Assembly (NCBI GenBank): GCA_963576725.1
Contig: OY755251.1
Span: 37,020,862 to 37,084,861, forward strand
From: Azorinus chamasolen
Lineage: Eukaryota > Mollusca > Bivalvia > Cardiida > Solecurtidae
Direction of reading: 5' to 3'
Length of the DNA stretch: 64,000 nt
Position numbers and translations under genes: made by a program. The notes under the pieces were generated by a model. That model made no database searches. It was not told where the DNA came from and saw only the letters and a program-made list of their open reading frames with translations. Below, piece by piece: positions 11,801-21,085 of this stretch. The stretch's first letter is position 1. Each line of letters begins with the position of its first letter.

Positions 11801-14800
11801 AAGGGTTAAGAGACTTTACTAAATACAAAACAAAACTTTCCTATTAACCTATTACCTCAGGCTATTTCTAGATTCTACATAGGATTCTAAAAGGAGCAAT
11901 AATTTGAGGAAAGGATTTTTTTTTAGATTTGTGTAGTGTTGAAACCATTGTGATAAATAGAGCATTTGCTCCTATGGAGCAAATGCTCTATTTATCACAA
12001 TGGTTTCAGAAAGTGGCTTTTACAGAGGTGTCAATATGAAGGAATAGGTTAATTAATATTTGGACCATGTTACTTTTTTGGTATGTACTTACATAGAGAT
12101 ATTTCATAACCATTTACTTGATGAATATTCAGGTAAAACTCCACCCATTATAACTATCAACAGAGATACAGGTAAGTTGTGTATTTTAATCAATTTCAAG
12201 AATAGCTTCTTTATTTCTCTACCAAATCCCTATACTATGACCACTCTTTAGAATCGTCTCAAAGAGACGATTCTAAAGTGTGGTCACAGTATATGGTTTG
12301 GTGGAGAAATGACAATTTTAGTATTTTGGTACGCACCTTTATCTGTAGCTCTGTATCAATTAATTTAACCATTTCAAACGCCTTTCATGCCGTAGCAAAC
12401 AGAGTTGACCCAGATAAGATGGCTCCTTATAGGAGCCATCTGATCAAGGTTTGTTCTGTTTGTTTATGAAATTATATTGATCTGATACTATAGTATTTTT
12501 TTCATGAAGTGATTAATTGATGCAGAAATGTTCATTAGGTAAAGGTTTAATTCAAGAAATATAAAACTAGAAAAAACTGACTCAGAGAGGGCCCTGTAAT
12601 CAAGGGCAGACAACTCTATACATAGTGATCCGATTCAACCCCAAAACTATAGGCATTTTCCTCTGATGATACTAAGCATATGCCCTTAATATGAAACCAA
12701 TAATTATGTGAAGTACTATTTGAGTTACTGCGTTACATCAAAAGTGTTGACGGACGGACAGAAAATGTGATTACTATAGGGTCCCAGCATTTTCAATGCA
12801 GGGCCTAACAGGGACACTTATAGCAGATGATAATCAGAGCTGTAACTACTAGTAGATCTTGATCAGACTGCTCCTAGGGCCATCTGCCTAAAAATTCTTC
12901 TTTGCTAAATGTTCAGATTAGCAAGGTTTTACTATATATTTAACCCTTTAGTCCAATTTTCAATACCTACTGAAAATTCATGGACAAAAATAGTTGTAAT
13001 GAAATATGGAATGTTTAACATTGTAGCCATTTTAGAAACTAAAAAAGCAGATTAAATTGCATTAGCAAACAGAGCAGATCCTATAGGAACCATCTGATCT
13101 GAGTCTTCTCTGTTTGCAAATTTGTGAAAATGTGTTTATATGAGGGAAAGGGATAATTTACTGTACTGTAAAACAATTGTAACGGAAATTGTTCTAAAAA
13201 GGCCATGGGGAAACACTAAACCTAAATTCATACCCCAATTCCACCATTCCATTTATGAATTCCTCTTTAGAGAATTCACACTGTGTTGCAGCCTTGAACT
13301 TCCAAGCCACCAGCAGGACTGTACGTGATTCTGGATTAAGATTTAAGTCTTCCAGAAACTTCATCACTCCATCCACTGTCATCTTGTCCTCTTCATGTGG
13401 ATCTACAACAACAAAACATCTCAACACTGTGCTCCAAACACATACAAAACAGAGCTCTAGATGAAAGTGAGAATTTAGAAAATATAGGTAAAATATTTGT
13501 TTGTTTCTCTGCCAGACCTGAAGTTATCTAAATAGAATCACTTCTCTGACATGATTATAATAAGTACATGTATAATATGTATCGACAAGATGGGGTTTGG
13601 TGGACAAATAACCTACCGTAACTGTAGTGATAGAAATAACTTTTATGATCGATAATCATTACTTTACAAACAATCCAAAAAGATAAATGCTTACTTACAA
13701 GGGCTGTAATATCACATGCACCTATCAGAGTAATTCACATACATGTATGTGTATTCTAAATAGTAATATCAAGCTACTTTCAGTTTTGACAATATCCCAC
13801 AGACGGCACCTGTCTCAAAATTAGCATGCTGTCTTAACCCTTTCCTACATAAATACGCCTTTCTACGCCTCTGTGAAAGTCACTTTTTGAAACCATTGTG
13901 ATAAATAGAGCATTTGCTCTATTTATCACAATGGTTTCAGAACTACACAATTCTAAAATTTTCCTTTTCTCTAGTTAATTTTCCTTTTCGGTAGATTTAT
14001 TCAAAGAGGTTGGATCTAAAAATAGCCTATGAGGGAATGGGTTAAAAGCTAATTGATGAGACTAGTGACTACTGTGATCAGAGTTGTTACTTTTATGCAT
14101 CAAATAATTACAGTAACAGATTATTTTCTACCAGGAGTTCATTATAGTGTATATAATAGGTTCTTATAAGATTACAATTTGTTCTTAGTCATGAAGACTG
14201 AAAGTTACTGTAAGTTTAACCCTTTACTCCATTCCTACACCTCTGCAAACACCTGTTTGCTTCTGGAAATAGTATAGATCTGATTCTACAGTTTCTGCTT
14301 TGGCAAAAATTTCATGTGTTAATATGCAATTTTACAAATTAATCTAATTAATATTCATGTTGTCATCATTTTTTCATGAATATTCATGGAGTAAAGAGTT
14401 GAGATCTTGCATTTCTAGGTGATGATGATCAGCTCAAGAGGTTCATTGCCTGATTTTATTAGTGTTTGAATTAATTCTTGGTCAGACATTTTTCACTTGA
14501 ACGTTTTTTCTTATATTACAAATTGTTATAGATATATATAATTAGCCTTTAATACTTGGTAATTTTAAAGGGGAAGTCCCTACATTTGACGCATTTCATA
14601 AATACCTAAAAAGTACAAAACTCATTTGTTTATATGCTGAAAAGTAGTATATCGCAAGAAAACCTATCCAAATAAACGTTGGAAATGACAAAACATCCAT
14701 GTGTTTGATATCGACAATGATGATCCCGATTTTAATCCCCCAATGTTTCAGTTTTATTTGGGTTGGGTTTTAGTTTCGTATCTGTTCGCACTATTCGCGT

Positions 14801-15964
14801 CTCTCTGACCACTTCCGAGAAAAACTGTTACGTACAGGGATCAGGTGATCATCAGCAAAACGCAGAAAATCTGAATGGAAAAGGCTGATATTTGTTGTAG
14901 AACAACAAAATTTAATATAAGTATTGATGATATCAGTTTATTTTATATCACAGGGGCACTTTTCGATATAAGTTCAAATTGACAACCTTCATGATAATGA
15001 TTGAACATAATGAATCTCAAGTTTTATGAAAATATGCTTTCATTGTAGGGCCTTCTTCTTTAATGAAACAATATATGTTATATGCGGTTTATTTAATTTT
15101 ACAGATTTTCTATTTTTACAGGGTTTTTTGTATTGTTACTGGATAATCTTACTGTGTCGTATAAAAAAGGTTATCTTATCTTAAGACTTAGAGACAAGCT
15201 TGCTATTTATGACATACATACAGTCTTTGAATCATTTATACAGAGGCCCAGATAAGATGTGTAAGTTAAAACATTTTCAAAAATAACTTCTTTATATCTC
15301 CAACAAACCTGATTTTGAGACCAGGTTTTAACTTCGTCTCTTCGGTACGATTCTAAAGAGTGGTCACAACATAGGGTTTGGTGGAGAAATGACGATTTTA
15401 ATACAGGAGTATGCATGTTTATCTGCTGCTCCGTTTATAACATACATGTAGTAATACAAATCGAATAATTTTCTGATTAAATGATTTTCCATAGCAAACA
15501 AACCGATTGATTGGAACACCGTTAGTGTAGCATCTTTAAATTGGTACCTTAATGCATGAACGTGGATGGTTTTACAAGATGGTTGTTGAATGCAGAACGA
15601 AAAAATATGTAGAAGCTCCTCTGGAGCTCTGAATTGACTCAGGTTTTACCTTTATATCGCTGCCATAATGCTTCCAGTCGCTTCTTGTCAACGGTTACCT
15701 TTGAAGACTCATTGTATTTATCAGGGTTTTGGAAGTAATTGTCTACTGCGACGTCTAACTTCCAATCATGACTGCTGAGGCAATGAATTCCTGTCTTTTC
15801 GGTAGTTTGAGTAAAGGCGATAAACTGTCTTACTTTATCCCTCTGGGAGCTTTTAAGTTTATGCTGAAAAAAGAAAATGTAAGATATGCAAGGAATTACC
15901 ATTCGATCATTCACATAAACAAGCTTAATTGAAATCGTTGTAAATAAAGCTAAAGGTTTACCAT
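5788..15964 (-). CDS. DCUN1D1: DCN1-like protein 1 (DCUN1D1), whole CDS span
   Basis: Co-E3 (scaffold) for NEDD8 ligation to cullins. The family binds the cullin WHB domain and the acetylated N-terminus of UBE2M/UBE2F, so it activates cullin-RING ligases in nucleus and cytoplasm. Joining seven exons (15964-15962, 15863-15650, 13402-13234, 11515-11385, 9864-9782, 8317-8221, 5864-5788) gives 774 nt, 257 residues plus TAA, with every junction GT-AG and in phase. Visible features: N-terminal MHKLKSSQ and UBA region (about 8-50), then the PONY domain with [81 protein letters not shown], and C-terminal KSTTV. Human DCUN1D1 has 259 residues by my recollection, and the KSTTV tail favours DCUN1D1 over DCUN1D2. 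Introns 2-6 are filled with MITEs. No canonical polyadenylation signal was recognised. Confidence 0.95.
5962..6269. mobile_element. TA-flanked MITE, TIR CAGTTGAACTTCGATATCTC
   Basis: Terminal inverted repeats CAGTTGAACTTCGATATCTC and GATATTGAAGTTCAACTG about 308 bp apart, with inner GATAACTCGAACTTC-type repeats. A TTGAAGTTTGAGATATTGTCC unit is duplicated at the right end. Pogo/Tc1-like. Lies in DCUN1D1 intron 6. Confidence 0.75.
6326..6533 (+). mobile_element. MITE B
   Basis: The left end is decayed to CTTGACCCATTTCC. The right end is intact GGAGGAAAGGGTTAA. The palindrome is intact apart from single changes. Confidence 0.75.
6537..6727. mobile_element. MITE T
   Basis: TACAGCAAAAACCCACTAAA at the left and GAGGGGCTTTACTGTA at the right. 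The centre AGCTTTTTGCATGACTTTCA is an imperfect hairpin. Confidence 0.75.
6728..7616. other. No gene or named repeat seen (DCUN1D1 intron 6)
   Basis: About 0.9 kb without matches to the repeats defined here. Short open stretches on both strands show no recognisable protein motif. Confidence 0.5.
7617..7690. mobile_element. MITE H fragment
   Basis: TTAAGAATAGCTCCTTTATT, then CTCCACCAAATCCTTTACTG and AATTCTAAAGAGTGGTCAC. Half the hairpin is missing. Confidence 0.55.
7707..8150 (-). mobile_element. MITE A1 split by nested A1
   Basis: A degenerate palindrome ending TTGTTTGCTTA (to about 7790) resumes after the insert as GAATTATACAGAATTGATTA and ends ATGAATATTCATGAGGTGAA. Outer element of an A-in-A nest. 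Confidence 0.6.
7788..8009 (+). mobile_element. MITE A1 nested in A1
   Basis: Starts TTAACATTTTATTCCATGAA. Palindrome around GGCTCCTATAGGATC. Ends TTGAGTAAAGGAGTAA. Confidence 0.7.
8221..8317 (-). CDS. DCUN1D1: DCUN1D1 exon 6
   Basis: 97 nt starting in phase 0 after ACAG. It reads [18 protein letters not shown] and ends NYDEE plus the first base of a Gly codon before donor GTAAGA. Confidence 0.95.
8396..8786 (-). mobile_element. MITE A split by nested A
   Basis: The left 30 bp (TTAACCCTTTACTCCAACGA) and the right part from about 8667 (TGCCTTTGCAAACAGAGTAG to GAAGGGTTAA) flank a second copy. The outer copy has lost its palindrome. Confidence 0.7.
8424..8666 (-). mobile_element. MITE A nested in A
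   Basis: TTAACTCTTTCCCTCATG to GAAGGGTCAA, with an almost perfect palindrome GATGGCTCCTATAGGAGCCA. Confidence 0.75.
8985..9329. mobile_element. MITE T with nested A1
   Basis: Arms GCTTAATGCAGGATGAAAGT and ACTTTCATCCTGCATTAAGC. The right end ACAGGTTTTACTGTA is displaced by the A1 copy at 9104-9302. The left CAGTA end is not clear. Confidence 0.65.
9104..9302 (+). mobile_element. MITE A1 nested in T
   Basis: TTAACCCTTTACTCCATGAG to GGAGTAAAGGGTTAA with a near-perfect palindrome. It lacks the CATGAATATTAATTAG segment of longer copies. Confidence 0.8.
9415..9713. mobile_element. MITE A, fully symmetrical form
   Basis: Both halves are the CATGAATATTCATG-type arm, giving one ~300-bp imperfect inverted repeat centred near CAGACCCTGACCAGACAGGG. 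Ends TTAACTCATGAATA and AAAGGGTTAA. Confidence 0.7.
9782..9864 (-). CDS. DCUN1D1: DCUN1D1 exon 5
   Basis: 83 nt after acceptor TTTCAG. Completes an Asp codon, then reads [16 protein letters not shown] and [10 protein letters not shown], ending in phase 0 before GTATTC. Confidence 0.95.
9971..10450 (+). mobile_element. MITE A interrupted by T
   Basis: The A body TTATAATAGCACATGGACAC resumes after a T insert as GTTGGCCATGGAAGAAACTG, followed by a decayed palindrome and a mirror-image half to about 10450. Termini are unclear. Confidence 0.6.
10001..10205. mobile_element. MITE T, reference copy
   Basis: CAGTAAAACCCTGCTAATGC and GCATTAGCGGGGTTTTACTG termini flanked by TA on both sides (9999-10000, 10206-10207). 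The inner palindrome GAAAGCTCC/GGAGCTTTC continues into AATGCAGGACAAAAGTAATG arms. About 205 bp, no coding capacity. The TA target and CAGTA ends point to Tc1/mariner-pogo mobilisation (inference). Confidence 0.85.
10451..11011. other. No gene or named repeat seen (DCUN1D1 intron 4)
   Basis: AT-rich spacer with no recognised element or coding signal. Confidence 0.5.
11012..11239 (-). mobile_element. MITE B
   Basis: TTAACTCTTTCCTCCATAAA left end. The palindrome's first arm is shortened. The terminal ATAGCCTATGGAGGAAA segment is tandemly repeated, and the end is mutated to GGGTCAA. Confidence 0.8.
11385..11515 (-). CDS. DCUN1D1: DCUN1D1 exon 4
   Basis: 131 nt after acceptor TTTCAG. Reads [17 protein letters not shown], then [20 protein letters not shown] and L. 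Donor GTGAGT. Confidence 0.95.
11542..11809 (+). mobile_element. MITE A1
   Basis: TTAACTCTTTACTCCACGG to GGAGTAAAGGGTTAA. Palindrome partly decayed, with small internal expansions. Confidence 0.75.
11844..12052 (+). mobile_element. MITE B
   Basis: TTAACCTATTACCTCAGGC to GGAATAGGTTAA with a perfect palindrome around CTATGGAG. Confidence 0.85.
12180..12348. mobile_element. MITE H
   Basis: Hairpin CCACTCTTTAGAATCGTCTC / GAGACGATTCTAAAGTGTGG flanked by CTACCAAATCCCTATACT and GTATATGGTTTGGTGGAG. Right end ATCTGTAGCTCTG. Confidence 0.75.
12364..12550 (-). mobile_element. MITE A1, shortened
   Basis: TTAACCATTTCAAACGCC to TAAAGGTTTAA. Palindrome GATGGCTCCTTATAGGAGCC. The far arm is truncated. Confidence 0.7.
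12590..12815. repeat. Unclassified dispersed-repeat-like fragment
   Basis: GGGCCCTGTAATCAAGGGC through GACGGACGGAC to AGGGCCTAACAGGG. The short-motif GGACGGAC and GGGCC ends resemble other dispersed elements of this window, but no second copy is present here. Confidence 0.3.
12950..13156 (+). mobile_element. MITE A2
   Basis: TTAACCCTTTAGTCCAATTT to GAGGGAAAGGGATAA. One palindrome arm is shortened. A T right-end remnant (GCAAGGTTTTACTATA) abuts on the left. Confidence 0.75.
13234..13402 (-). CDS. DCUN1D1: DCUN1D1 exon 3
   Basis: 169 nt after acceptor TTGTAG. Completes the Asp codon, reads [19 protein letters not shown], then [20 protein letters not shown] and MVELG. Donor GTATGA. Confidence 0.95.
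13403..13833. other. Intron sequence, nothing recognised
   Basis: No named element. An isolated GATGGGGTTTGGTGGA near 13588 resembles one H arm. Confidence 0.4.
13834..14045 (-). mobile_element. MITE B with minimal palindrome centre
   Basis: TTAACCCTTTCCTACATAAA to GAATGGGTTAA. The palindrome is reduced to GAGCATTTGCTC/ATTTATCACAATGG, losing the CCTATAGG centre. Confidence 0.85.
14216..14402 (-). mobile_element. MITE A1 without palindrome
   Basis: TTAACCCTTTACTCCATTCC to CATGGAGTAAAGAGTT. The central palindrome is deleted to GCAAACACCTGTTTGC. Confidence 0.7.
14403..15254. other. DCUN1D1 intron 2, nothing recognised
   Basis: A change in texture at about 14560-15180 (GGGGAAGTCCCTACATTTG onward) may be an old dispersed element, but no second copy or inverted ends are seen. 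Confidence 0.35.
15255..15432. mobile_element. MITE H
   Basis: Right arm ATTCTAAAGAGTGGTCACA and GGGTTTGGTGGAGAAATGAC intact, left arm decayed. Ends ATCTGCTGCTCCG. Confidence 0.65.
15541..15632. mobile_element. MITE T fragment, degenerate
   Basis: Traces of TGGTACCTTAATGCA and AGAAGCTCCTCTGGAGCTCT, just downstream of the exon 2 donor. Confidence 0.35.
15650..15863 (-). CDS. DCUN1D1: DCUN1D1 exon 2 (UBA region)
   Basis: 214 nt after acceptor TTTTTTCAG. Begins [19 protein letters not shown], includes [20 protein letters not shown] and LEALWQRYK. Leaves one base of the Asp codon before donor GTAAAA. Confidence 0.95.
15962..15964 (-). CDS. DCUN1D1: DCUN1D1 exon 1, conserved start codon
   Basis: ATG followed directly by donor GTAAAC, so exon 1 supplies only the start Met of MHKLKSSQ. 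This start matches the vertebrate family. The same exon is open upstream to an in-frame ATG at 16042, after a TGA, which would add 26 residues (MATILKDDVDRVVVSRKTHA...). Which ATG is used cannot be decided here. Confidence 0.85.
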
Positions 15965-16042
15965 TTCGACTCCTTTTCTAAAGGCATGGGTTTTACGCGA
16001 AACGACTACTCTATCAACATCGTCCTTCAAAATTGTTGCCAT

Positions 16043-16474
16043 TAACCTTCATTTGGCACTGTCTATGACCAAGGGTCACATACTTTATGTAAAAGGATGA
16101 AAATAGTTAATTTTCATGTATATTTTGCAATTCCTTAATTGAAACAGATTTCAAATCAGAATTATAAATATGAAGACGATAATGATATTAAATTTCTTTA
16201 TTCGTGTTGGATTGATGATCACAGTCTTTGAAATGCATGTAAGCATCCTTTGACATTGATCACGTAAAATGCCCGTATACGGAAGAATTCATAGCATTAG
16301 ATTGGACTGGCGAAATTAAGAAGTATCCAGAGGTATTGATCCATTTATTCATAAAAATGAATCCCATTTCCATTTCAGATAGAAATGTTGGCATTGTCAA
16401 CAATACGTTTACTGTGTCGCTGTTGTTCACTTTCTTTTACAATTAATGTTTACCAATTGAAAATCAAGGGTGCT
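16043..16474. other. Upstream flank of DCUN1D1
   Basis: No named repeat. The promoter and 5' UTR of the minus-strand gene should lie here, but no core element could be assigned. Confidence 0.4.
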
Positions 16475-17169
16475 GGTGAATTCGCCTAATGACCAACTCG
16501 CCTGCAATTAGATATATAGTAACCCGAATGGTGAATTCGCCTAGAAAGCAATTATATAGTATTTCACACCTTATATTACAGGTAGATCTGCCAGTAACAT
16601 GCCGATGAAATAGAGCTGTTTGTAACAAGAACAACTTGCATTGGATTTTTTTTTTCCAGATGTCTTTTAACCCTTTCCCTGTTCTATATTTATTTCAAAT
16701 TTCAATACCTGCTGAATATTCATGGCCAAAATAGTTATAATGAAACATGGAAGGTGGAACATTGAAGACATTTTAGAAAGTGAAGAAACATATCTATCAA
16801 ATTCCATTAGCAAACAGAGCAGACCCTGATCAGACGGCTCCTTCAGGAGCCGTCTGATCTGGGTCTACTCTGTTTGCAGATATGAGGGAAATGGTTAAAC
16901 ATTTGCACAAAGTAAACAACTATTAATGCCCCATCCCCTCACAAACTCTTCCATTGTGTGCTTTCAAATGCATATGATGATCAGCGGCTACACTCAAAGT
17001 TCAATCTTGGTCAACACCGTGACTACCTGAAAATACGTTTTGTTATGTTTGCGATACCTTACAATAGGTGCGAAATACAATCACTATATAATTGCTTTCT
17101 AGGCGAATTCACCATTCGGGTTACTATATATCTAATTGTAGGCGAGTTGGTCATTAGGCGAATTCACCA
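16475..17169. mobile_element. Long-TIR non-autonomous transposon (TIR about 95 bp)
   Basis: Left end GGTGAATTCGCCTAATGACC, continuing CAACTCGCCTGCAATTAG... to about 16570. Its reverse complement is at about 17075-17169. Each TIR itself contains two GGTGAATTCGCCTA motifs. It is interrupted by an A2 MITE. No transposase seen. Target duplication not resolved. Confidence 0.8.
16667..16897 (+). mobile_element. MITE A2 nested in long-TIR element
   Basis: TTAACCCTTTCCCTGTTCT to GGAAATGGTTAA, with a near-perfect palindrome CAGACGGCTCC-TTCA-GGAGC. One of the best preserved A2 copies. Confidence 0.85.
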
Positions 17170-18142
17170 TAAACCCAAATCAAAGTGCTGCATGCACTGC
17201 ACAGTATTTATTCATGTTATTGCATTGAAATTAAATATATTTTAGATATTTTAAGTAATGAGATTGGTTTTATATATTTTTGGAACCTTTTTCGACACGA
17301 TAACTGAACGATATTCCATCCATTGTCATATCTGAGAAAAAGTAGAAACTGCTACATATTTAGGCCTCAATATCCAGTTCTAAGTCTCTGTAACATATAT
17401 GTATTGTCACCAGTAGTTTACCATGAAAGCAAACTTGGCTAGACTGCACTTTACCGGTACACATACTGCGCATGTGTATAAACAATGGTCGCATTCAACT
17501 TGGGCGGGGGTTTGGGGGCAGCAGGCCCCTGATACGAAGCAGATAATAACATGAAATGAAGACAAGAAATAAATATATAATCATAATCAGTGTCCGACAA
17601 ATTTATTTTTTTGTTGGTAGCCAATTGGGCTACCAGATTTTTTTTGTACTTGCCCAATGACTACCAGAAAAAAATCTAGTAGCCCAGAGGTTTTTTATTC
17701 ACTTTCCAGATGGTAAGACCTTGCATCAGTGTTTGGTGTATGTACTCATTCAGACCTAATATCCCTTAAGAATAATGACAACATAATCATGAAACTAGAT
17801 CTATATTACATTTTTCTTAATTTTTTTTTTTTTTTAAATTGCCATTCTTCCACTTGTTTTAACTGCTAGGGGTGCTAGCTATGACAGATTTTGAAGCGAC
17901 TCTGACAAAATGTGTTCCATCAGATGATGAATTTGCACTGTCAGACTGTGAATATGTTATACCAACATTCCACTAGATGTTGAAATGAGTAAATTAACAC
18001 AAATTATAAATGGCAATTTATTACTATTTTGTCTAATACTCTACTGCCATTACCTTTGTCATTAATTAAGTTTCATACTGACAGGTCTGGTCATATCATG
18101 ACATGATGTTTTAAACACAGGGGTCTGAAGTGTGTATATATA

Positions 18143-19102
18143 CAGTAAAACGGCGATAATCCGAGGAGCGATTTTCCGAGTATATGGCCTAATCCGAGGG
18201 AATTTGTATGGTCCGGACATGAAATCTATTATTTCAATACAACTATGTACCGTGTAATCCGAGTCTCGATAATCCGATTTTTCGAGCACGCTTCTCGGTC
18301 CCTTCAATCAGTTGCTTCATTAAATTACCTGCCTAATCCGAGCATGCATCGCGGACACTTCGAAGTCAATTTATGACACCTCCATTGTTGATGTCTCGCG
18401 ACTCCGTGTGTCCCCAGCAATTAGAGGTGCCACTGTGTTAGTTTGCTACTATGTGTGAATAACACCGGGTCCAGCAGTATACACATAATTATGTTGGCAG
18501 TAATTGTGAGCGCATAATTGTGTATAATGCATCGATTCTTTACTTGTATAAAAGTGAAAACGGTAAACACCATTCACAGCCGAGACCGAAGTTTCACTGT
18601 AGTTTGCTCCGTTTAACGGACCCTTCACAATAAACCCAAATTTGGTTTCAAACTATTAGATATAGAACAGTCGTAGCTTCTAACCTCATACTTATGGATT
18701 TTAGTTTGCCTAAGTTTCCATTCGTCGACATTTCATTTTAGTTTTGGATGTTTAAAAACAATATCGCTTCGCTCCCGTACTGTTTCGCGATAAGAAAAAT
18801 CAGGGCGAGTTGAATTAATTAATAATCGGAACACTCGGTGTTTTTCGTCTGAAATACTCAATAAAGATTGTTTACTCTCGTAATAAGCGTTTGGTTGAAC
18901 GAGATATTTCTAAAAATACGCAAACATATCAATTTATCTTTTAAGCATTCTCTAGGCAAAAAACACATGTATGTGCATACACTGTACGATATATTTGACA
19001 TGTTAAATCCACAAAGTATGAATTCATGGATAATCCGAGCGTAGCGGTAATCCGAGCATTTTTTCAGTTCCCGACAGTACTCGGATTATCGCCATTTTAC
19101 TG
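18143..19102. mobile_element. TA-flanked 960-bp element, TIR CAGTAAAACGGCGATAATCC
   Basis: Left CAGTAAAACGGCGATAATCC and right GGATTATCGCCATTTTACTG differ at one base, with TA on both flanks. TAATCCGAG motifs are repeated inside both ends. Tc1/mariner-pogo-like by ends and target. No transposase seen. The interior 18520-18720 recurs at 24160-24345. Confidence 0.85.
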
Positions 19103-19626
19103 TACATGTATATGTAATCAATGACTTCGACCCAGAATGGATTTTTTTACACAGGTGTGCCATTTTGGGGTCCAGGCACACTTCAGACCCCTGTGGTTTT
19201 AAATGGCTTGAAATAGAAAATCTACTTTCATCATTCTAAGTAATGCAGAATAATTGAATTCAGAACATTGATTTTAGGTCCTTTGCACTTGTTTTAACCT
19301 TTCAGTGTGTGTCAGATGTTAATAAGACATTTTCAAATACAAATGTAGTGTAGCCCTTTTATCTGCGTACCGGTATGTACTGTAAGCCATACAAGAAGAT
19401 ATTGTGGAAGTCATCCTTTTTACCTGATAGAAAATCGGGTCTAAATAGATCTCGGTTTCATTCTTGTTTTACCCCATATAACACAATCATGTAACGTTAG
19501 TTAACAGAGCCAAACATCTTGGAGAAATAATGACGAGGTGAAAAAAATCAAGTTTTTCAAATTGAGTAGCGATAGAAAATTTGTAGATTTTCGCTGAGAT
19601 TCGATCCGCGAAAACCCATTATTTTT

Positions 19627-21085
19627 AGCTCACCAGAGCACAAAGTGCTCAGGGTGAGCTTTTGTGATCGCCTGATGTCCGTCGTCCATCGGCGTCGGTC
19701 GTTCGTCGTCAACAATTTGAACCTTTAAAATTCTTCTCCTCTGAATCTACAGGGGTCTCAGCTTTCATCTTTGGCACATAGCATCATCTGTAGGTCCTCT
19801 ACAAAAGTAATATAAATTATACCCCTGGGGTCAAAATTGGCCCTGCCCCAGGGGTTTTCAGTTTTCAATAGAAACATAGTGAAAACTTTGAACATCATCT
19901 CTTCTAAAACTAGAAGAACTTTCATATTTGGCACATAGCTTCAACTTCAGGACTTCTACAAAAGTTATATAAATTATGCCCCTAGGGTCAAAATTGGTCC
20001 CACCCCAGGGATTGCCAGTTTTTTTTTGTAGCTGACTGCTTAAACAGCCCATGGGATCACTAGTTATGCATAGGAAAAACTTTAAAAATCTTCTTGTCAG
20101 AAACTACATGTCCCAGAGCTTAGATATTTGGTGTATAGATTTACTTAGCATAACTTTATGAGTTTTATAAGTACCATAGTTCTGGGGTTAAAATTGGCCC
20201 TTCCCTGTGTGTATAGACTTCTTCACATAAGAAACTACAGTCCAAAGGTTTCTCCTTAATATCAGCCTGAGCTGAGACCAGCCAGTGTGAGATCTGATGT
20301 AATCACCCTTAGCCTGATCAGTAGAGTAGAAATTGTGTTTAGACAAATAACACACACTCATTTAAGATTGAGAAAACTCTGGATAATTCTCAAAATGCAG
20401 AAAACTCTTAAAAATAATTTCATACCTATGCCCTGCATTAAGCTGCCAGCTATCAATAAAGAGCGTATCTGTTGTGAATTTCAGCTTAACTCTTTACATG
20501 CTGGGTAATTTTGTCATCTGCTAAATTGTTGTCTGCAGCATATTCATAAGTTATCCTAACTACACACTTTCTTTCTAAGTTTTTCAGAAGTTCAGTCTCA
20601 TTGACAAACAGTTTGGATATCAGATCAGGCCCCACATTATGTTGGGCCTGATCTGGATCCAAACTGTTTGCATAGGTCATTAGTGGTGGGAGAATCCCAC
20701 TACACACTTTCTTTCTAAGTTTTTCAGAAGTTCAGTCTCATTTACAAACAATTTGGATATCAGATCAGGCCCCACATTATGTGGGGCCTGATCTGGATCC
20801 AAACTGTTTGCATAGGTCATTAGTGGTGGGAGAATCCGCCTCTAGCATCCAAAGGATTAATACAAGTTCCAGTGGTCTATGCTCTATCCATTCTTTCACT
20901 ACATTCTTTCAGCATCATGTTCAGGTCCTCTACAAAAGTTATATAAATTGTGTCCCTGGGGTCAAAATTGGCACCACCCCTGGGATGTTAAGTTTTCAAT
21001 AGAAACATATAGTGAAAACTTTGAAAATCTTCTCCTCTGATTGTCTGGTGAGCGATGTCAGGGCCATTGTGGCCCTCGTGTTTGT
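19627..21085 (+). mobile_element. Helentron-like (HINE) element G1
   Basis: Begins after TTTTT as AGCTCACCAGAGCACAAAGT (a 5' hairpin). Ends GTCTGGTGAGCG, then the hairpin GGGCCATTGTGGCCC and TCGTGTTTG. CTCACCAGA/TCTGGTGAG are subterminal inverted repeats. Interior has several ~165-bp units (TCTACAAAAGTTATATAAAT, GGGGTCAAAATTGG). The 5' and 3' structure and T-rich target suggest a Helentron-derived non-autonomous element (inference). Confidence 0.6.
20486..20860. mobile_element. MITE E with internal 140-bp duplication
   Basis: TTAACTCTTTACATGCTGGG to AGCATCCAAAGGATTAA, nested in G1. A 140-bp block starting TACACACTTTCTTTC occurs at 20561-20700 and 20701-20837. Each block holds a GATCAGGCCCCACATTATGT palindrome and GATCTGGATCCAAACTGTTT. 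Confidence 0.7.

Noticed and set aside
17881..17990. Possible protein fragment MTDFEATLTKC
   Set aside because: About 30 codons, no family recognised, near the element's left end; too short to support.
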